Assembly: GCA_019638385.1 (NCBI GenBank)
Contig: JAHBTW010000012.1
Coordinates: 62,001 to 126,000, forward strand
From: Saprospiraceae bacterium
GTDB lineage: Bacteria > Bacteroidota > Bacteroidia > Chitinophagales > Saprospiraceae
Direction: 5' to 3'
Length of the DNA stretch: 64,000 bases
Shown here: piece by piece, positions 1-8,600 of the stretch
How the letters are laid out: each line of letters opens with the position of its first letter
Position numbering within the stretch: position 1 is the stretch's first letter
The notes under the pieces: model-generated
Told to the model about the DNA's origin: nothing
What the model saw: only the letters and a program-made list of their open reading frames with translations
Database searches by the model: none
Made by a program: the position numbers and the translations under genes

Positions 1-1
1 A

Positions 2-163
2 GGCTTTACCAATGTATTCAACCTGTACGGTAGCATTTTTGAATGGGTCAACCGGGGGTATCCGGTCGTCAATTTTTCCGGCGAGGAAGTAAAAAAAGTA
101 CATACTTACAACAAGGAATGGAGCCGTTGGGTGGATGAAAATCAAGCACAAAAAATCTGGTAA
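2..163 (+). CDS. Rhodanese-like domain protein, C-terminal fragment
   Basis: The 5' end lies outside the window; 53 codons and a TAA stop remain. The stretch VFNLYGSIFEWVNRGYPV is typical of the last helix and strand of single-domain rhodanese-like proteins, which move sulfur on an active-site cysteine; that cysteine would be upstream of the window. The gene ends 51 bp before the next start on the same strand. Substrate and partners cannot be told from this fragment. Confidence 0.6.
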   Translation, partial: GFTNVFNLYGSIFEWVNRGYPVVNFSGEEVKKVHTYNKEWSRWVDENQAQKIW

Positions 164-214
164 CACAGAGCGTAAGTGATAGACAGTTTTTTCACAAATC
201 AGACTTAATTTGAC

Positions 215-1465
215 ATGAAGGACCTTTTTGAAAAATTCAAAGAAAACCGTGGGCCCCTCGGCCAATATGCAGACATCGCAGACGGGTACTTTACCTTTCC
301 CCATTTAGAGGGAGAGATCGGCAGCAGAATGACCTTTCGCGGTAGAGAAGTGATTGTGTGGAGCCTCAACAACTATCTGGGTTTAGCCAATCATCCCGAA
401 GTTCGAAAAGCAGATGCCGAAGCCGCTCAGGAATGGGGGCTTGCTCACCCGATGGGCGCCCGCATTATGTCGGGACAAACGCCGCTCCAAATCCAATTGG
501 AAAACGAACTCGCCGCATTCGTAAAAAAAGAAGCCGCTGTGTTGATCAACTTCGGCTTTCAGGGTGTCGTCTCCATTATTGACGCTCTGCTCGATCGTCA
601 CGATGTCGTAGTGTACGACAAAGACAGTCACGCCTGCATTTATGATGGCGTACGCCTGCACATGGGCAAACGGCTGCCTTTTGAACACAATGACATTGAG
701 AGTTTCGAAAAGCAAATCAAAAAGGCTCGCTTGCTGGCAGAACAATCCGGCGGCGGCGTGTTGGTCATCACCGAAGGCGTATTCGGTATGCGTGGCGAAC
801 AAGGCATCCTCAAGGAAATAGCATCCTACAAAAAGGAATACGGGTTCCGCTTGTTTGTGGATGATGCGCACGGCTTCGGCGCTCTGGGCGCTACGGGCGC
901 AGGCGCGGGTGAAGAGCAAGGGGTACAAGACGACATTGATATTTACTTCAGCACGTTTGCTAAGTCTATGGCGAGCATCGGCGCTTTTGTGGCCGGCGAT
1001 GCCGATATGATGGAGTATATGAAATACAACCTGCGTTCACAGTTGTTTGCCAAATCACTGCCCACACCGTTGGTAGTCGGCAACCTCAAGCGCCTGGAGC
1101 TGCTCCGCAACAGCCCTGAACTCCGCGAAAAGTTGTGGAAAAATGTAAGCATGCTCCGCAACGGCCTGCGCGAGCTCGGCTTCGATGTGGGTGCAGCCAA
1201 CTCCTGCGTTACACCGGTGTTCATGCACGGCTCTCCGTTTGAGGCCGGCAACCTCGTACTTGACATGCGCGAAAATTATAACGTGTTTTGCTCAGTGGTG
1301 ATGTACCCGATGATTCCGAAAGGCATGATACTACTGCGCCTCATCCCGACGGCGGCTCACACCGAAGAGGATATCCGGGAGACCATCCACGCTTTCGGCG
1401 AAGTGTATAAAAAACTCAAAGCCGGCAAATATGAGCACGCGCTTGATTTGCACTTGATTTCATAG
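215..1465 (+). CDS. Alpha-oxoamine synthase, serine palmitoyltransferase-like
   Basis: A 416-residue PLP enzyme of the family that condenses an amino acid with an acyl-CoA (serine palmitoyltransferase, KBL, BioF, HemA). Visible are the NNYLGL substrate motif near residue 52, the VDDAHGFGALG cofactor motif, and the Schiff-base lysine at residue 250 in STFAKSMASIGAF. The 'SMASIGAFVAGD' context resembles Bacteroidota serine palmitoyltransferases, which start sphingolipid synthesis, more than BioF or KBL. No biotin or threonine-degradation gene is adjacent. The ATG at 215 gives a normal-length N-terminus. Sphingolipid synthesis is inferred; the fold and chemistry are well supported. Confidence 0.75.
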   Translation: MKDLFEKFKENRGPLGQYADIADGYFTFPHLEGEIGSRMTFRGREVIVWSLNNYLGLANHPEVRKADAEAAQEWGLAHPMGARIMSGQTPLQIQLENELAAFVKKEAAVLINFGFQGVVSIIDALLDRHDVVVYDKDSHACIYDGVRLHMGKRLPFEHNDIESFEKQIKKARLLAEQSGGGVLVITEGVFGMRGEQGILKEIASYKKEYGFRLFVDDAHGFGALGATGAGAGEEQGVQDDIDIYFSTFAKSMASIGAFVAGDADMMEYMKYNLRSQLFAKSLPTPLVVGNLKRLELLRNSPELREKLWKNVSMLRNGLRELGFDVGAANSCVTPVFMHGSPFEAGNLVLDMRENYNVFCSVVMYPMIPKGMILLRLIPTAAHTEEDIRETIHAFGEVYKKLKAGKYEHALDLHLIS

Positions 1466-1514
1466 CCGAAAAGAGCAATCTTTTATCTTATAGATTTTCA
1501 ACAAGATAAATACA

Positions 1515-1549
1515 AAAAGCCATCCTTGAATTCTTCAGGGATGGCTTTT
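1515..1549. terminator. Bidirectional intrinsic terminator between convergent genes
   Basis: A hairpin with GCCATCC (1519-1525) against GGATGGC (1539-1545) continues inward through TTGAA/TTCA pairs to a 3-nt loop. It is flanked by AAAA on the left and TTTT on the right, so it works in both directions. It sits 50 bp after the oxoamine synthase stop and 21 bp after the stop of the convergent DUF3127 gene. Confidence 0.85.
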
Positions 1550-1569
1550 GTCTTATAGAACCGAAAACA

Positions 1570-1947
1570 TCAAAATGGAAGATCATCCCCTGCATTAGCC
1601 GGTTCGTCGGCGGCAGAAGGGAAGCTTTCTGCTGCGGGCGGCGGCGTGGTGGTGGTGGCGCCGGAAGTTCCGGATGTGTCGGCTTCTGCTTTCTCCAGTC
1701 GCCAGGCATTGAGGTTAGTGAAATACTTGCCCTGCCATTCCCGGCCGCGCAAGTCGAAGTGTACTTTGATCGTTTCGCCTTCTTCATAGGCATCGAGTAA
1801 GCTACAGCGATCTTGTACCAACTGGAATTTTACAAACTGAGGGTACTGACCGTCCACTTCAATAACGAACTCGCGCGCCTGGAAAGAACCGGTCTTGTTT
1901 TCTGTATCATACTTCTTGATGAGTTTGCCTGCTACTTCAAATGACAT
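1570..1947 (-). CDS. DUF3127 OB-fold protein with SSB-like C-terminal tip
   Basis: A 125-residue protein. Residues 1-85 match the Bacteroidota DUF3127 family: MSFEVAGKL, then REFVIE, then YPQFVKFQL, and a W-x-G-K-Y-F-x-N-L-x-A-W motif. The predicted fold is an OB-like barrel. Residues 90-120 form a Thr/Pro/Ala-rich flexible linker, and the protein ends in DDLPF. That layout (barrel, disordered linker, acidic tip ending in P-F) is the layout of single-stranded DNA binding proteins, whose tip docks repair and replication enzymes. A role in ssDNA binding is therefore an inference. A well-formed promoter lies just upstream. Confidence 0.8.
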   Translation of the reverse strand: MSFEVAGKLIKKYDTENKTGSFQAREFVIEVDGQYPQFVKFQLVQDRCSLLDAYEEGETIKVHFDLRGREWQGKYFTNLNAWRLEKAEADTSGTSGATTTTPPPAAESFPSAADEPANAGDDLPF

Positions 1948-1975
1948 CGTATTTAGGTTTTGGTTATGGAAAAAT

Positions 1976-2007
1976 CAAAGGTAAGGAGCCGTTCCGGTTT
2001 TGCCAAA
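1976..2007 (-). promoter_or_regulatory. Promoter of the DUF3127 gene
   Basis: On the minus strand TTTG (2007-2004) and TACCTTTG (1983-1976) are separated by 20 bp. This leaves a leader of roughly 20-25 nt before the ATG at 1947. Confidence 0.7.
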
Positions 2008-2085
2008 AAAACAGGGTGTAGGGATTTTGATTTAAAAACACAAAATTAGTTTTATTTTTAAAATAAAATAACTTTTTGTAAAAAA

Positions 2086-2712
2086 TTATCCTTGTACATA
2101 CACCGCCATTTTTTCCTCGAAGAACACTGCCTCAAAAAAATCGGCAATACGGTAAATTTCAACATACTCATCCCGGTGAAGCAAATCCAGCTCCGGTTGC
2201 AAATCGCCGCCCTTCAAAGCAATCAATCCATTGGGAATAGAATGTTTGTGCTTAGACTTTAACACCCGGCGGCTCCAGACTAAGAGTTTGTCTAAAGGCG
2301 CTACGCCGCGCGTAATGACAAAATCGAACCGCTCTTTGAGCTCTTCTGCCCGCGCATGCCGGGCCTTGACATTTTGCAACCCCAATGCGGTTGATATTTC
2401 CTGAACGACTTTTATTTTTTTACCGATGCTGTCGGCCAGCGTGAAGGACGTCTCCGGAAAAAGAATGGCCAACGGAATGCCCGGGATACCGCCGCCGGTG
2501 CCGAGATCGAGTACGGATGCGCCCGGCAAGAAGCGCACTACCTTAGTGATGGCGAGCGAGTGGAGGATGTGGCGCTCGTACAGCGCGTCAATGTCTTTGC
2601 GGGAAATGACATTGATTTGCTCGTTCCATTCCCGGTACAGCGGTAGGAGTTGTGCAAAGAGCGCCTGTTGCTCCGAACTCAGGTCGGGAAAATATTTGAG
2701 GATAATTTCCAT
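2086..2712 (-). CDS. rsmG: 16S rRNA m7G527 methyltransferase RsmG
   Basis: 208 residues, the normal length for RsmG (GidB). It methylates N7 of G527 in 16S rRNA using S-adenosylmethionine. The SAM site VLDLGTGGGIPGIPL lies at residues 67-81. The N-terminal segment YREWNEQINVISR and the downstream FDFVITRGVAPL and IALKGGDL motifs are typical. The ATG overlaps the stop of the pseudouridine synthase upstream by one base (TAATG), so the two rRNA or tRNA modification genes are translationally coupled. It is the last gene of a three-gene operon; an AT-rich tract follows with no clear hairpin. Confidence 0.95.
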   Translation of the reverse strand: MEIILKYFPDLSSEQQALFAQLLPLYREWNEQINVISRKDIDALYERHILHSLAITKVVRFLPGASVLDLGTGGGIPGIPLAILFPETSFTLADSIGKKIKVVQEISTALGLQNVKARHARAEELKERFDFVITRGVAPLDKLLVWSRRVLKSKHKHSIPNGLIALKGGDLQPELDLLHRDEYVEIYRIADFFEAVFFEEKMAVYVQG

Positions 2713-3416
2713 TATGCCGGCAGTTGCAATTCATTCCAAACCGGGTCATCGGGGAAGGGCGCCGTGAGCAACACCTTTTCGCGGGAAACGGGATGAAGAA
2801 ATCCGAGTTTCCATGCGTGAAGGTGAATACCGCCACCGGGGTTGCTACGCCGAAAGCCGTACTTGACATCGCCTTTGATCGGACAACCGATGGCTGCCAA
2901 TTGGGCGCGGATTTGGTGGTGCCGGCCGGAGATCAATTGTATTTCAAGAAAATGATAGCGCTCGCTGCTGCCAATGCGCCGGTAATGCAGAGAGGCCGAT
3001 TGGGCGCCGGGCGTATCGGCGGTGGTGATGGCCGTACGATTGGTGCGGCCGTTTTTGATCAGGTAGTGTTCGAGCGTATCTTCGTCTTTAGGCGGCGCTT
3101 GTTGCACCGCAGCAATGTAGGTTTTTTCCACTTCCCGATTACGGAACTGCTCGTGTAAGGCAACCAACGCGGAAGTTGTTTTGGCAAACAATACCACCCC
3201 GCCGGCAGGCCGGTCTAAGCGATGGATGAGATGCAATTTGCTGCGGCAATACATTTCTCCGAGATCAAGCAGTGATTTGTCGCCCGTTTTGTCCGGTTGC
3301 ACAGGTAGCATCACCGGTTTGTTGAACGCAATCAGTTGGTTATTTTTATACAACACCGAATCACCGATTCGAAAATCGGGGCGCTCTTGTTGTTCTGTCA
3401 GGTCCTCCATATTCAA
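2712..3416 (-). CDS. RluA-family RNA pseudouridine synthase
   Basis: 234 residues. The catalytic motif HRLDRPAGG carries the nucleophilic aspartate at residue 68, followed by KTYIAAV and the C-terminal SGRHHQIRAQL motif of the RluA family. No S4 domain is present, so it resembles the short single-domain RluA/TruC-like members. Whether the target is 23S rRNA or tRNA cannot be told. The start overlaps the end of the small membrane protein gene by 4 bp (ATGA), and its stop overlaps the rsmG start, so all three genes form one coupled operon. Confidence 0.9.
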   Translation of the reverse strand: MNMEDLTEQQERPDFRIGDSVLYKNNQLIAFNKPVMLPVQPDKTGDKSLLDLGEMYCRSKLHLIHRLDRPAGGVVLFAKTTSALVALHEQFRNREVEKTYIAAVQQAPPKDEDTLEHYLIKNGRTNRTAITTADTPGAQSASLHYRRIGSSERYHFLEIQLISGRHHQIRAQLAAIGCPIKGDVKYGFRRSNPGGGIHLHAWKLGFLHPVSREKVLLTAPFPDDPVWNELQLPA

Positions 3417-3589
3417 TCTACTTCTTCGTAATCAATGTAATCCTCTCCCTCTTTGGGCTTACCCGGTTTGCGCGACAACTCGTCGGGGCGGGAGCGCGGC
3501 TGAAAAGAAGAAGGCCCCTTCATGGCCGGTCGGACAAAAAAGAAACGGTAAGCCAAATAAACCAGTCCAATCAGAATTAAGAACTTCAT
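3413..3589 (-). CDS. Small single-span membrane protein, possibly DUF4834-like
   Basis: 58 residues from the ATG at 3589. The start is one membrane segment (MKFLILIGLVYLAYRFFFV), followed by a basic, Pro-rich cytoplasmic tail and an acidic end (EDYIDYEEVD). The frame stays open to 3679, but a strong promoter lies inside that extension, so the shorter start is preferred. Tiny membrane proteins with this layout (DUF4834-like) occur beside modification enzymes in Bacteroidota; the family name is tentative and no function is known to me. It is the first gene of the operon with the pseudouridine synthase and rsmG. Confidence 0.6.
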   Translation of the reverse strand: MKFLILIGLVYLAYRFFFVRPAMKGPSSFQPRSRPDELSRKPGKPKEGEDYIDYEEVD

Positions 3590-3603
3590 GCCAAAAACTT
3601 TGC

Positions 3604-3636
3604 GCAAAGGTACCCAAATTGAAAAGAACAGCCAAA
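3604..3636 (-). promoter_or_regulatory. Promoter of the small protein-pseudouridine synthase-rsmG operon
   Basis: On the minus strand TTTG (3636-3633) and TACCTTTGC (3612-3604) are 20 bp apart. The -7 box ends 14 bp before the ATG at 3589. It lies inside the longer version of the downstream frame, which argues against the upstream ATG at 3679. Confidence 0.7.
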
Positions 3637-3679
3637 TAGCCGCTCCAAACCGCTTTGGGTCGCTGAAATTATTGTCCAT

Positions 3680-3993
3680 ATTCGATTGCGCCGCGAGGCC
3701 GGAGTGCGCCGAACCGTGTTAACGGCATGGGAAGGCACACCCACACACCACCCCTCCTGTCATACCGTAGCGGAGCGAAGGTATCTCCACACCACTCATC
3801 CTTGCCTATCAATTGCTAATGTTTTTTCATGTTCTTTTCCGATGAAAAGAACCAAAAATCACGGCTTTACAGATTTTTTAACGGTTTTTTCAACCCGGCT
3901 CCACTAAAACCTGTAATGCCGGTCCTCACAGCACAGCGTTCCCTCCTTGCACCTTGCCTGACGAAAAAAATAGTCTCCCCGAAATCAGGCAAC
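3680..3993. other. Gene-free spacer with a short hairpin
   Basis: No convincing gene is seen in this 314-bp stretch; the two small plus-strand frames have no recognisable composition or start signals. At 3831-3852 there is a perfect hairpin, GTTCTTTTC, four-base loop, GAAAAGAAC, without a following T-run. A TACC/GGTA pair brackets a GC-rich segment near 3764-3782. Since a REP-associated transposase gene lies immediately to the right, these could be small repeats of the same kind, but their copy number cannot be judged from one window. Confidence 0.3.
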
Positions 3994-5628
3994 TTATTCA
4001 CGCCACATTCCTAAGCTAACCACTGCCTCCGCCAATACCTCCGCTGCCGGCGGATGAAAGCGAAACCACAACTCCGGCTCAATCAACTCTAATTCCATCA
4101 CGGCAAGCAGGCCGTCGTTGTCGCGAATCATGTCCACGCGGGCATAAAGCGGCGCAGGCGTGCAGGCTGCCACCGCGCGTTCGGCCAAAGCAATTTCTTC
4201 AGAAGTAGCAGTATAAGCATGTACTGTGCCGCCGAAATCGTCCTGCACACGGAAGTCGCCCAGTTTAGCTACTTTGAGCACGGCATGAGTAAACTGGCCG
4301 CCCATCACCATAAGCGACAACTCACCTTGCTCGATGACCTGCTTTTGCAAGGGTTGCAGTAACATATCCTCCACGGCGATGAGGGATTGGAAAATGGCTT
4401 CATGCTCGCGGAGGTTGTCCAAATGCAGACGGTAAGTGTGCCGCGCACCGCCGGAGATGGTGGGTTTGAGCACCGTTTCCGTCCACCCGGTTTCGGCGTG
4501 CAACGCTGTGAGCGTGATCGTTTCGCCTTGGTGGACGATGCGCGTGGGCGGGATGGGGATGCCCCGCACCTGAAGGTCGAGCAGATAATGCTTGTCCATA
4601 TTCCAGCGGATCAGTTCCAATGGATTGATCAATTGTGTTTGTGTAGAAACGCGATCTAACCATTCCGAGAACTCGGCGAAACGGTGAAAGTAATCCCAGG
4701 TGGTGCGGAACAAGGCTATGCGGGTACTCGCCCAATCAAATTCGGGGTCGGCCCAGTCTTTTCGGATGACCGAAAAACCCCGGCGCGCCAGCGCCTCGCC
4801 AAGAATGTGGTCATCGCTGAGAATTTGTTGCAGGTACCAGTCGTCGGGCGCAGCTTCAGCGGCGGCGTATCGGGACTCGGTGAGGAGGGTGATGCCAGAC
4901 CTCGCAGCGCCAGACCTTGCAAGGTTTTGAAAACCTTGCAAGGTCTGGCGCTGCGAGGTCTGGCTATCCAGAAACTCCATCTCCGTCACCATGGCTGCAT
5001 CGGGTATTTGCTCCTGAAAGCGTCGGAATGCCTGAGGACTGTCGAACCAACCGAGTACAGCCTCCCGCTCCAGCTTGGTTTTCTTTTCCGACAGGATGGC
5101 GTGGATACTCGAGTATGGCCAGTCCATGATGCTTTTGCAAAAGCCGTGGTGTACGGCATTGTAGTGGACGTAGTGTATAGCCTTGTGCAGATAAGCCTCC
5201 GTGTCAATGGGTTTGCGTTTGAGGTGGTGCAGGAAGAGGCCGCCCTTCCGCCCGTACCGCTTGTTGATAGATTGGGCATAGCAGGCGAGAAAGTTTTTGA
5301 ATTCCTGCATCACCACTTCGTGAAGGTCTATCTGGTCGGGGTCCTCCTGCAATCGCTTCAGCTTGTCTGCGTACTTTTCATCGCTACGGTATTTTCTGCC
5401 ACAAAAATCGAGCAACGCATCCCGCCCCCGCACCTTGAGCACCATGTGGAAATGGTTGGGCATCATACAATAGGCATACGTGCCACACAGCGGGGCCATG
5501 TATTCGGCATACTTATCTAAGAAATAGCTGTAGTTACCCGGCTCCCGGAACAGGTTGCTGTCGCCGATGGCATGATTGTAAACGTGGTAGTAGGTGTCCG
5601 GCAGGAAGGGTGCGTCATCTTGTTTCAT
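3994..5628 (-). CDS. REP-associated tyrosine transposase fused to an ATP-grasp enzyme
   Basis: One uninterrupted frame of 544 residues holds two unrelated proteins. Residues 1-220 are a RAYT-type Y1 transposase: YYHVYNHAIG, the HUH metal motif in MPNHFHMVLKV, and the segment YVHYNAVHHG with WPYSSI that carries the nucleophilic tyrosine region. Its usual ending (EMEFLD) is reached at about residue 220. Residues 222-245 are encoded by a perfect 71-nt palindrome. Residues 246-544 are an ATP-grasp ligase resembling small glutathione-synthetase-like proteins: ITLLTESRYA, then ARVDMI and the magnesium-binding MELELIEPELW. The ATP-grasp part lacks its own ATG, since its usual first residues follow the palindrome directly. 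It lies 24 bp downstream of ileS on the same strand. Confidence 0.85.
   Translation of the reverse strand: MKQDDAPFLPDTYYHVYNHAIGDSNLFREPGNYSYFLDKYAEYMAPLCGTYAYCMMPNHFHMVLKVRGRDALLDFCGRKYRSDEKYADKLKRLQEDPDQIDLHEVVMQEFKNFLACYAQSINKRYGRKGGLFLHHLKRKPIDTEAYLHKAIHYVHYNAVHHGFCKSIMDWPYSSIHAILSEKKTKLEREAVLGWFDSPQAFRRFQEQIPDAAMVTEMEFLDSQTSQRQTLQGFQNLARSGAARSGITLLTESRYAAAEAAPDDWYLQQILSDDHILGEALARRGFSVIRKDWADPEFDWASTRIALFRTTWDYFHRFAEFSEWLDRVSTQTQLINPLELIRWNMDKHYLLDLQVRGIPIPPTRIVHQGETITLTALHAETGWTETVLKPTISGGARHTYRLHLDNLREHEAIFQSLIAVEDMLLQPLQKQVIEQGELSLMVMGGQFTHAVLKVAKLGDFRVQDDFGGTVHAYTATSEEIALAERAVAACTPAPLYARVDMIRDNDGLLAVMELELIEPELWFRFHPPAAEVLAEAVVSLGMWRE
4894..4964. repeat. Perfect 71-nt palindrome (REP-like) inside the RAYT/ATP-grasp gene
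   Basis: Two 35-nt arms pair perfectly around the single base at 4929. The arms begin GCCAGACCTCGCAGCG and end CCTTGCAAGGTTTT, and they contain a nested palindrome, ACCTTGCAAGGT. The element lies exactly where the transposase domain ends and the ATP-grasp domain begins. REP elements mobilised by RAYT transposases are short imperfect palindromes found near the transposase gene, so this is a likely substrate of the adjoining transposase. It is read through in frame as residues 222-245. Confidence 0.9.
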
Positions 5629-5652
5629 GGCGGTGTTGTTGTTAAACCTGTA

Positions 5653-8600
5653 CTACACCCGTTCCACCCCTATCCGCACCATCACCCCCTCGGCCATTTC
5701 AACTTCTTCACCGGCGGCCAGCGAATCTGACAATTGCAGCGAATCGGCCAGCGTTTCGCCCATGATGTAGGCGCTGAATTGCTCCACTGCCGGGACGACC
5801 AATTCGTGGCGTTGCAATGTAACGACGATGCGGTCGGTCACATTGAAGTCGCACTCTTTGCGGATGTTTTGGATGCGGTTTACTAAGTCCCTTGCAATGC
5901 CTTCGGCTTCGAGTTCGGGCGTGAGCGTCACATCAAGCGCTACCGTGAGCGGCCCATCGGTAGCCACCAACCAGCCGGGGATGTCTTCTGCTGTGATTTC
6001 AAAATCCTCCAGCGTGAGGTCGAATGTTTCACCCTCCACTTCCAGCAGGTACGCACCGGATTTTTCAATAGCGGAAATATTTTCCTGGCTCAACGCGCCC
6101 ACGATGGTGGAAGCCGCTTTCATGTGTTTGCCGAGGCGCTTGCCCAAGGTTTTGAAATTCGGTTTGATTTTTTTGGAAATCACACCCGCCGTATCGGTCA
6201 CATATTCAATTTCCTTGATGTTCGTCTCCGCCAGGATGAGATCTTTCACGCCTTCGATGTGGGCGATGAAGCGCTCGTCAAGGATGGGCAGCATTACTTT
6301 TTGCAGGGGCTGCCGCACCCGGATATTTTCCTTTTTGCGCAGCGACAAAATCAGGGAGGAAATGCGCTGGGCATAGTCCATGCGCTGCTCTAATTCTTTG
6401 TCAATCTTGTCCGGCTCCGGTTGAATGAGATTGGTCAAGTGGACCGACTCATGGCGCAGCGGGGTATTGTTTGCCTTTGCTTTTTCCCGGATGGGGTTGG
6501 TCAGATTTCGGTAGAACCAATCGGCAAAGAAGGGAGCAAGGGAGGCGCTCAGTTGTGTCGCTACCATCATGCACTCAAACAGCGTTTGGTAAGCCGCCTG
6601 CTTGTCGTCGCTCATTTCGCCTTTCCAGAAACGGCGGCGACTGAGCCGCACATACCAGTTCGACAAGTGCTCGTCCACAAAGGTCTCCACGGCGCGGGCG
6701 GCTTTGGTGGGTTCGTAATCGTCCATTGCTTCGTGGTATTCCGCCACTAGACTGTACAATTTGGAAATCACCCAGCGGTCGAGTTCGCTGCGCCGGTCAT
6801 AAGGCATTACATTTTGCTCGTCCATGGCCCAATTGTCAATATTGGCATAGAGGGCGAAAAAGCTGTAGGTATTGTATAAGGTGCCGAAAAACTTGCGCTG
6901 CACTTCGCCGATGCCGGCCGTGTCGAACTTGAGGTTGTCCCAGGGCGAGGCGTTGGAAATCATGTACCAGCGGGTAGCATCAGCGCCGAATTTTGCGATG
7001 GTCTCGAAAGGATCGGCGGCATTGCCAAGGCGCTTCGACATTTTGTTGCCTTCTTTGTCGAGTACAAGGCCGTTGCTCACCACATTTTTATACGCCACGC
7101 TGTCGAACGCCATCACCGCAATGGCATGGAGGGTGTAAAACCAGCCCCGCGTTTGGTCAACGCCTTCGGCAATGAAGTCGGCAGGGTACATGGTGTCGAA
7201 GGGCGCATTGAAGGGGCGGTCGGCGCCATTTTTTAGTTTTTCCAAATCCAGCCCCCATTGTGCATAAGGCATGGCGCCGCTGTCGAACCAAACGTCTATG
7301 AGGTCGAGTTCGCGGCGCATGGCCACACCGTTGTCAGCCACAAGCACCACCTCGTCAATGTAGGGGCGGTGCATGTCGGCAGGTGCCTGCTGGTTGAGGC
7401 CCAATTGCCGGTTTGCCTTTTCGATTTCAGCTTTCAACTCGTCCATAGAGCCGATGCATTTTTCCTGTGCGCCGTCGGCGGTTCGCCATATCGGCAACGG
7501 GATGCCCCAGTAGCGACTACGACTGAGATTCCAGTCCTGCAGGTTTTCCAACCACTTGCCGAAGCGGCCTTCGCCGGTGCTAGCCGGTTTCCAGTTGATG
7601 GTTTTGTTGAGTTCGTACATGCGCTCTTTGGCCGCCGAGGCTTTTATGAACCAACTGTCGAGCGGATAGTAGAGCACGGGTTTGTCGGTGCGCCAGCAGT
7701 GGGGGTAGTTGTGGACATATTTGGCCACGTTGAGCGCTTTGTTTTCGAGCTTCAGTTGCACCGCGATGTCCACATCCACATTGATCCAGTCGGGATCGTC
7801 TTTGTAATTCTTCACATAACGCCCGCTGAATTCTCCGACCGTATCCCTGAACTTACCCTGCTTGTCCACCAAAGTGAGTGCGCCGATGCCGTTGGCTTTG
7901 GCCACGCGCATGTCGTCGGCGCCGAAGCTGGGAGCGGTATGTACCACGCCCGTGCCGTCTTCGGTAGTCACGAAGTCGCCGACCAATACCCGGAAGGCGC
8001 CGGTGTGAAACTGCCCGTCGAAACCGAGCAGCGGTTCTATGTCGTTTCCGAAGCTCAATAGTTGTTCGTAGCGGACGCCTTCGAGTTGTTGGGCAGCGAT
8101 AGTCGCGCTTTGCGAAAGCACTTCCGGCTGGTTTTTGCCATTGAACCACTTACTCACCAACGCCTCCGCCATGATGATGCTGACGGGTTGTTGGGTGTAA
8201 GTATTAATCGTTTTGATTTTACAATAAGGGATATTATGGCCAATGGTGAGGGCCGTGTTGGAAGGCAGCGTCCAGGGCGTCGTCGTCCAGGCGGCGATGC
8301 GAACGTCCTCTTCTTCTGACTCAAAAAGAAACGCTGATTTATCGTCCTTTTCCACTTTAAACAGCGCCACTACCGTCGTATCCGTCACCTCCTTATACGC
8401 GCCGGGCATGTTGAGTTCGTGCGAACTCAGGCCCGTGCCGGCTCCCGGCGAGTAGGGCTGTATGGTATAACCCTTGTATAACAAACCTTTGTCGTACAGG
8501 CGTTTGAGCAACCACCAGACGGTTTCAATGTACGCGTTGTCGTAAGTGATATAGGGATTGTCGAGGTCCACCCAGTAGCCCATTTTGCGGGTGATATCAT

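Noticed and set aside
3686..4014. Two small plus-strand frames in the spacer beside the transposase gene
   Set aside because: No start signal, odd composition and no recognisable domain; the second overlaps the end of the transposase/ATP-grasp gene.
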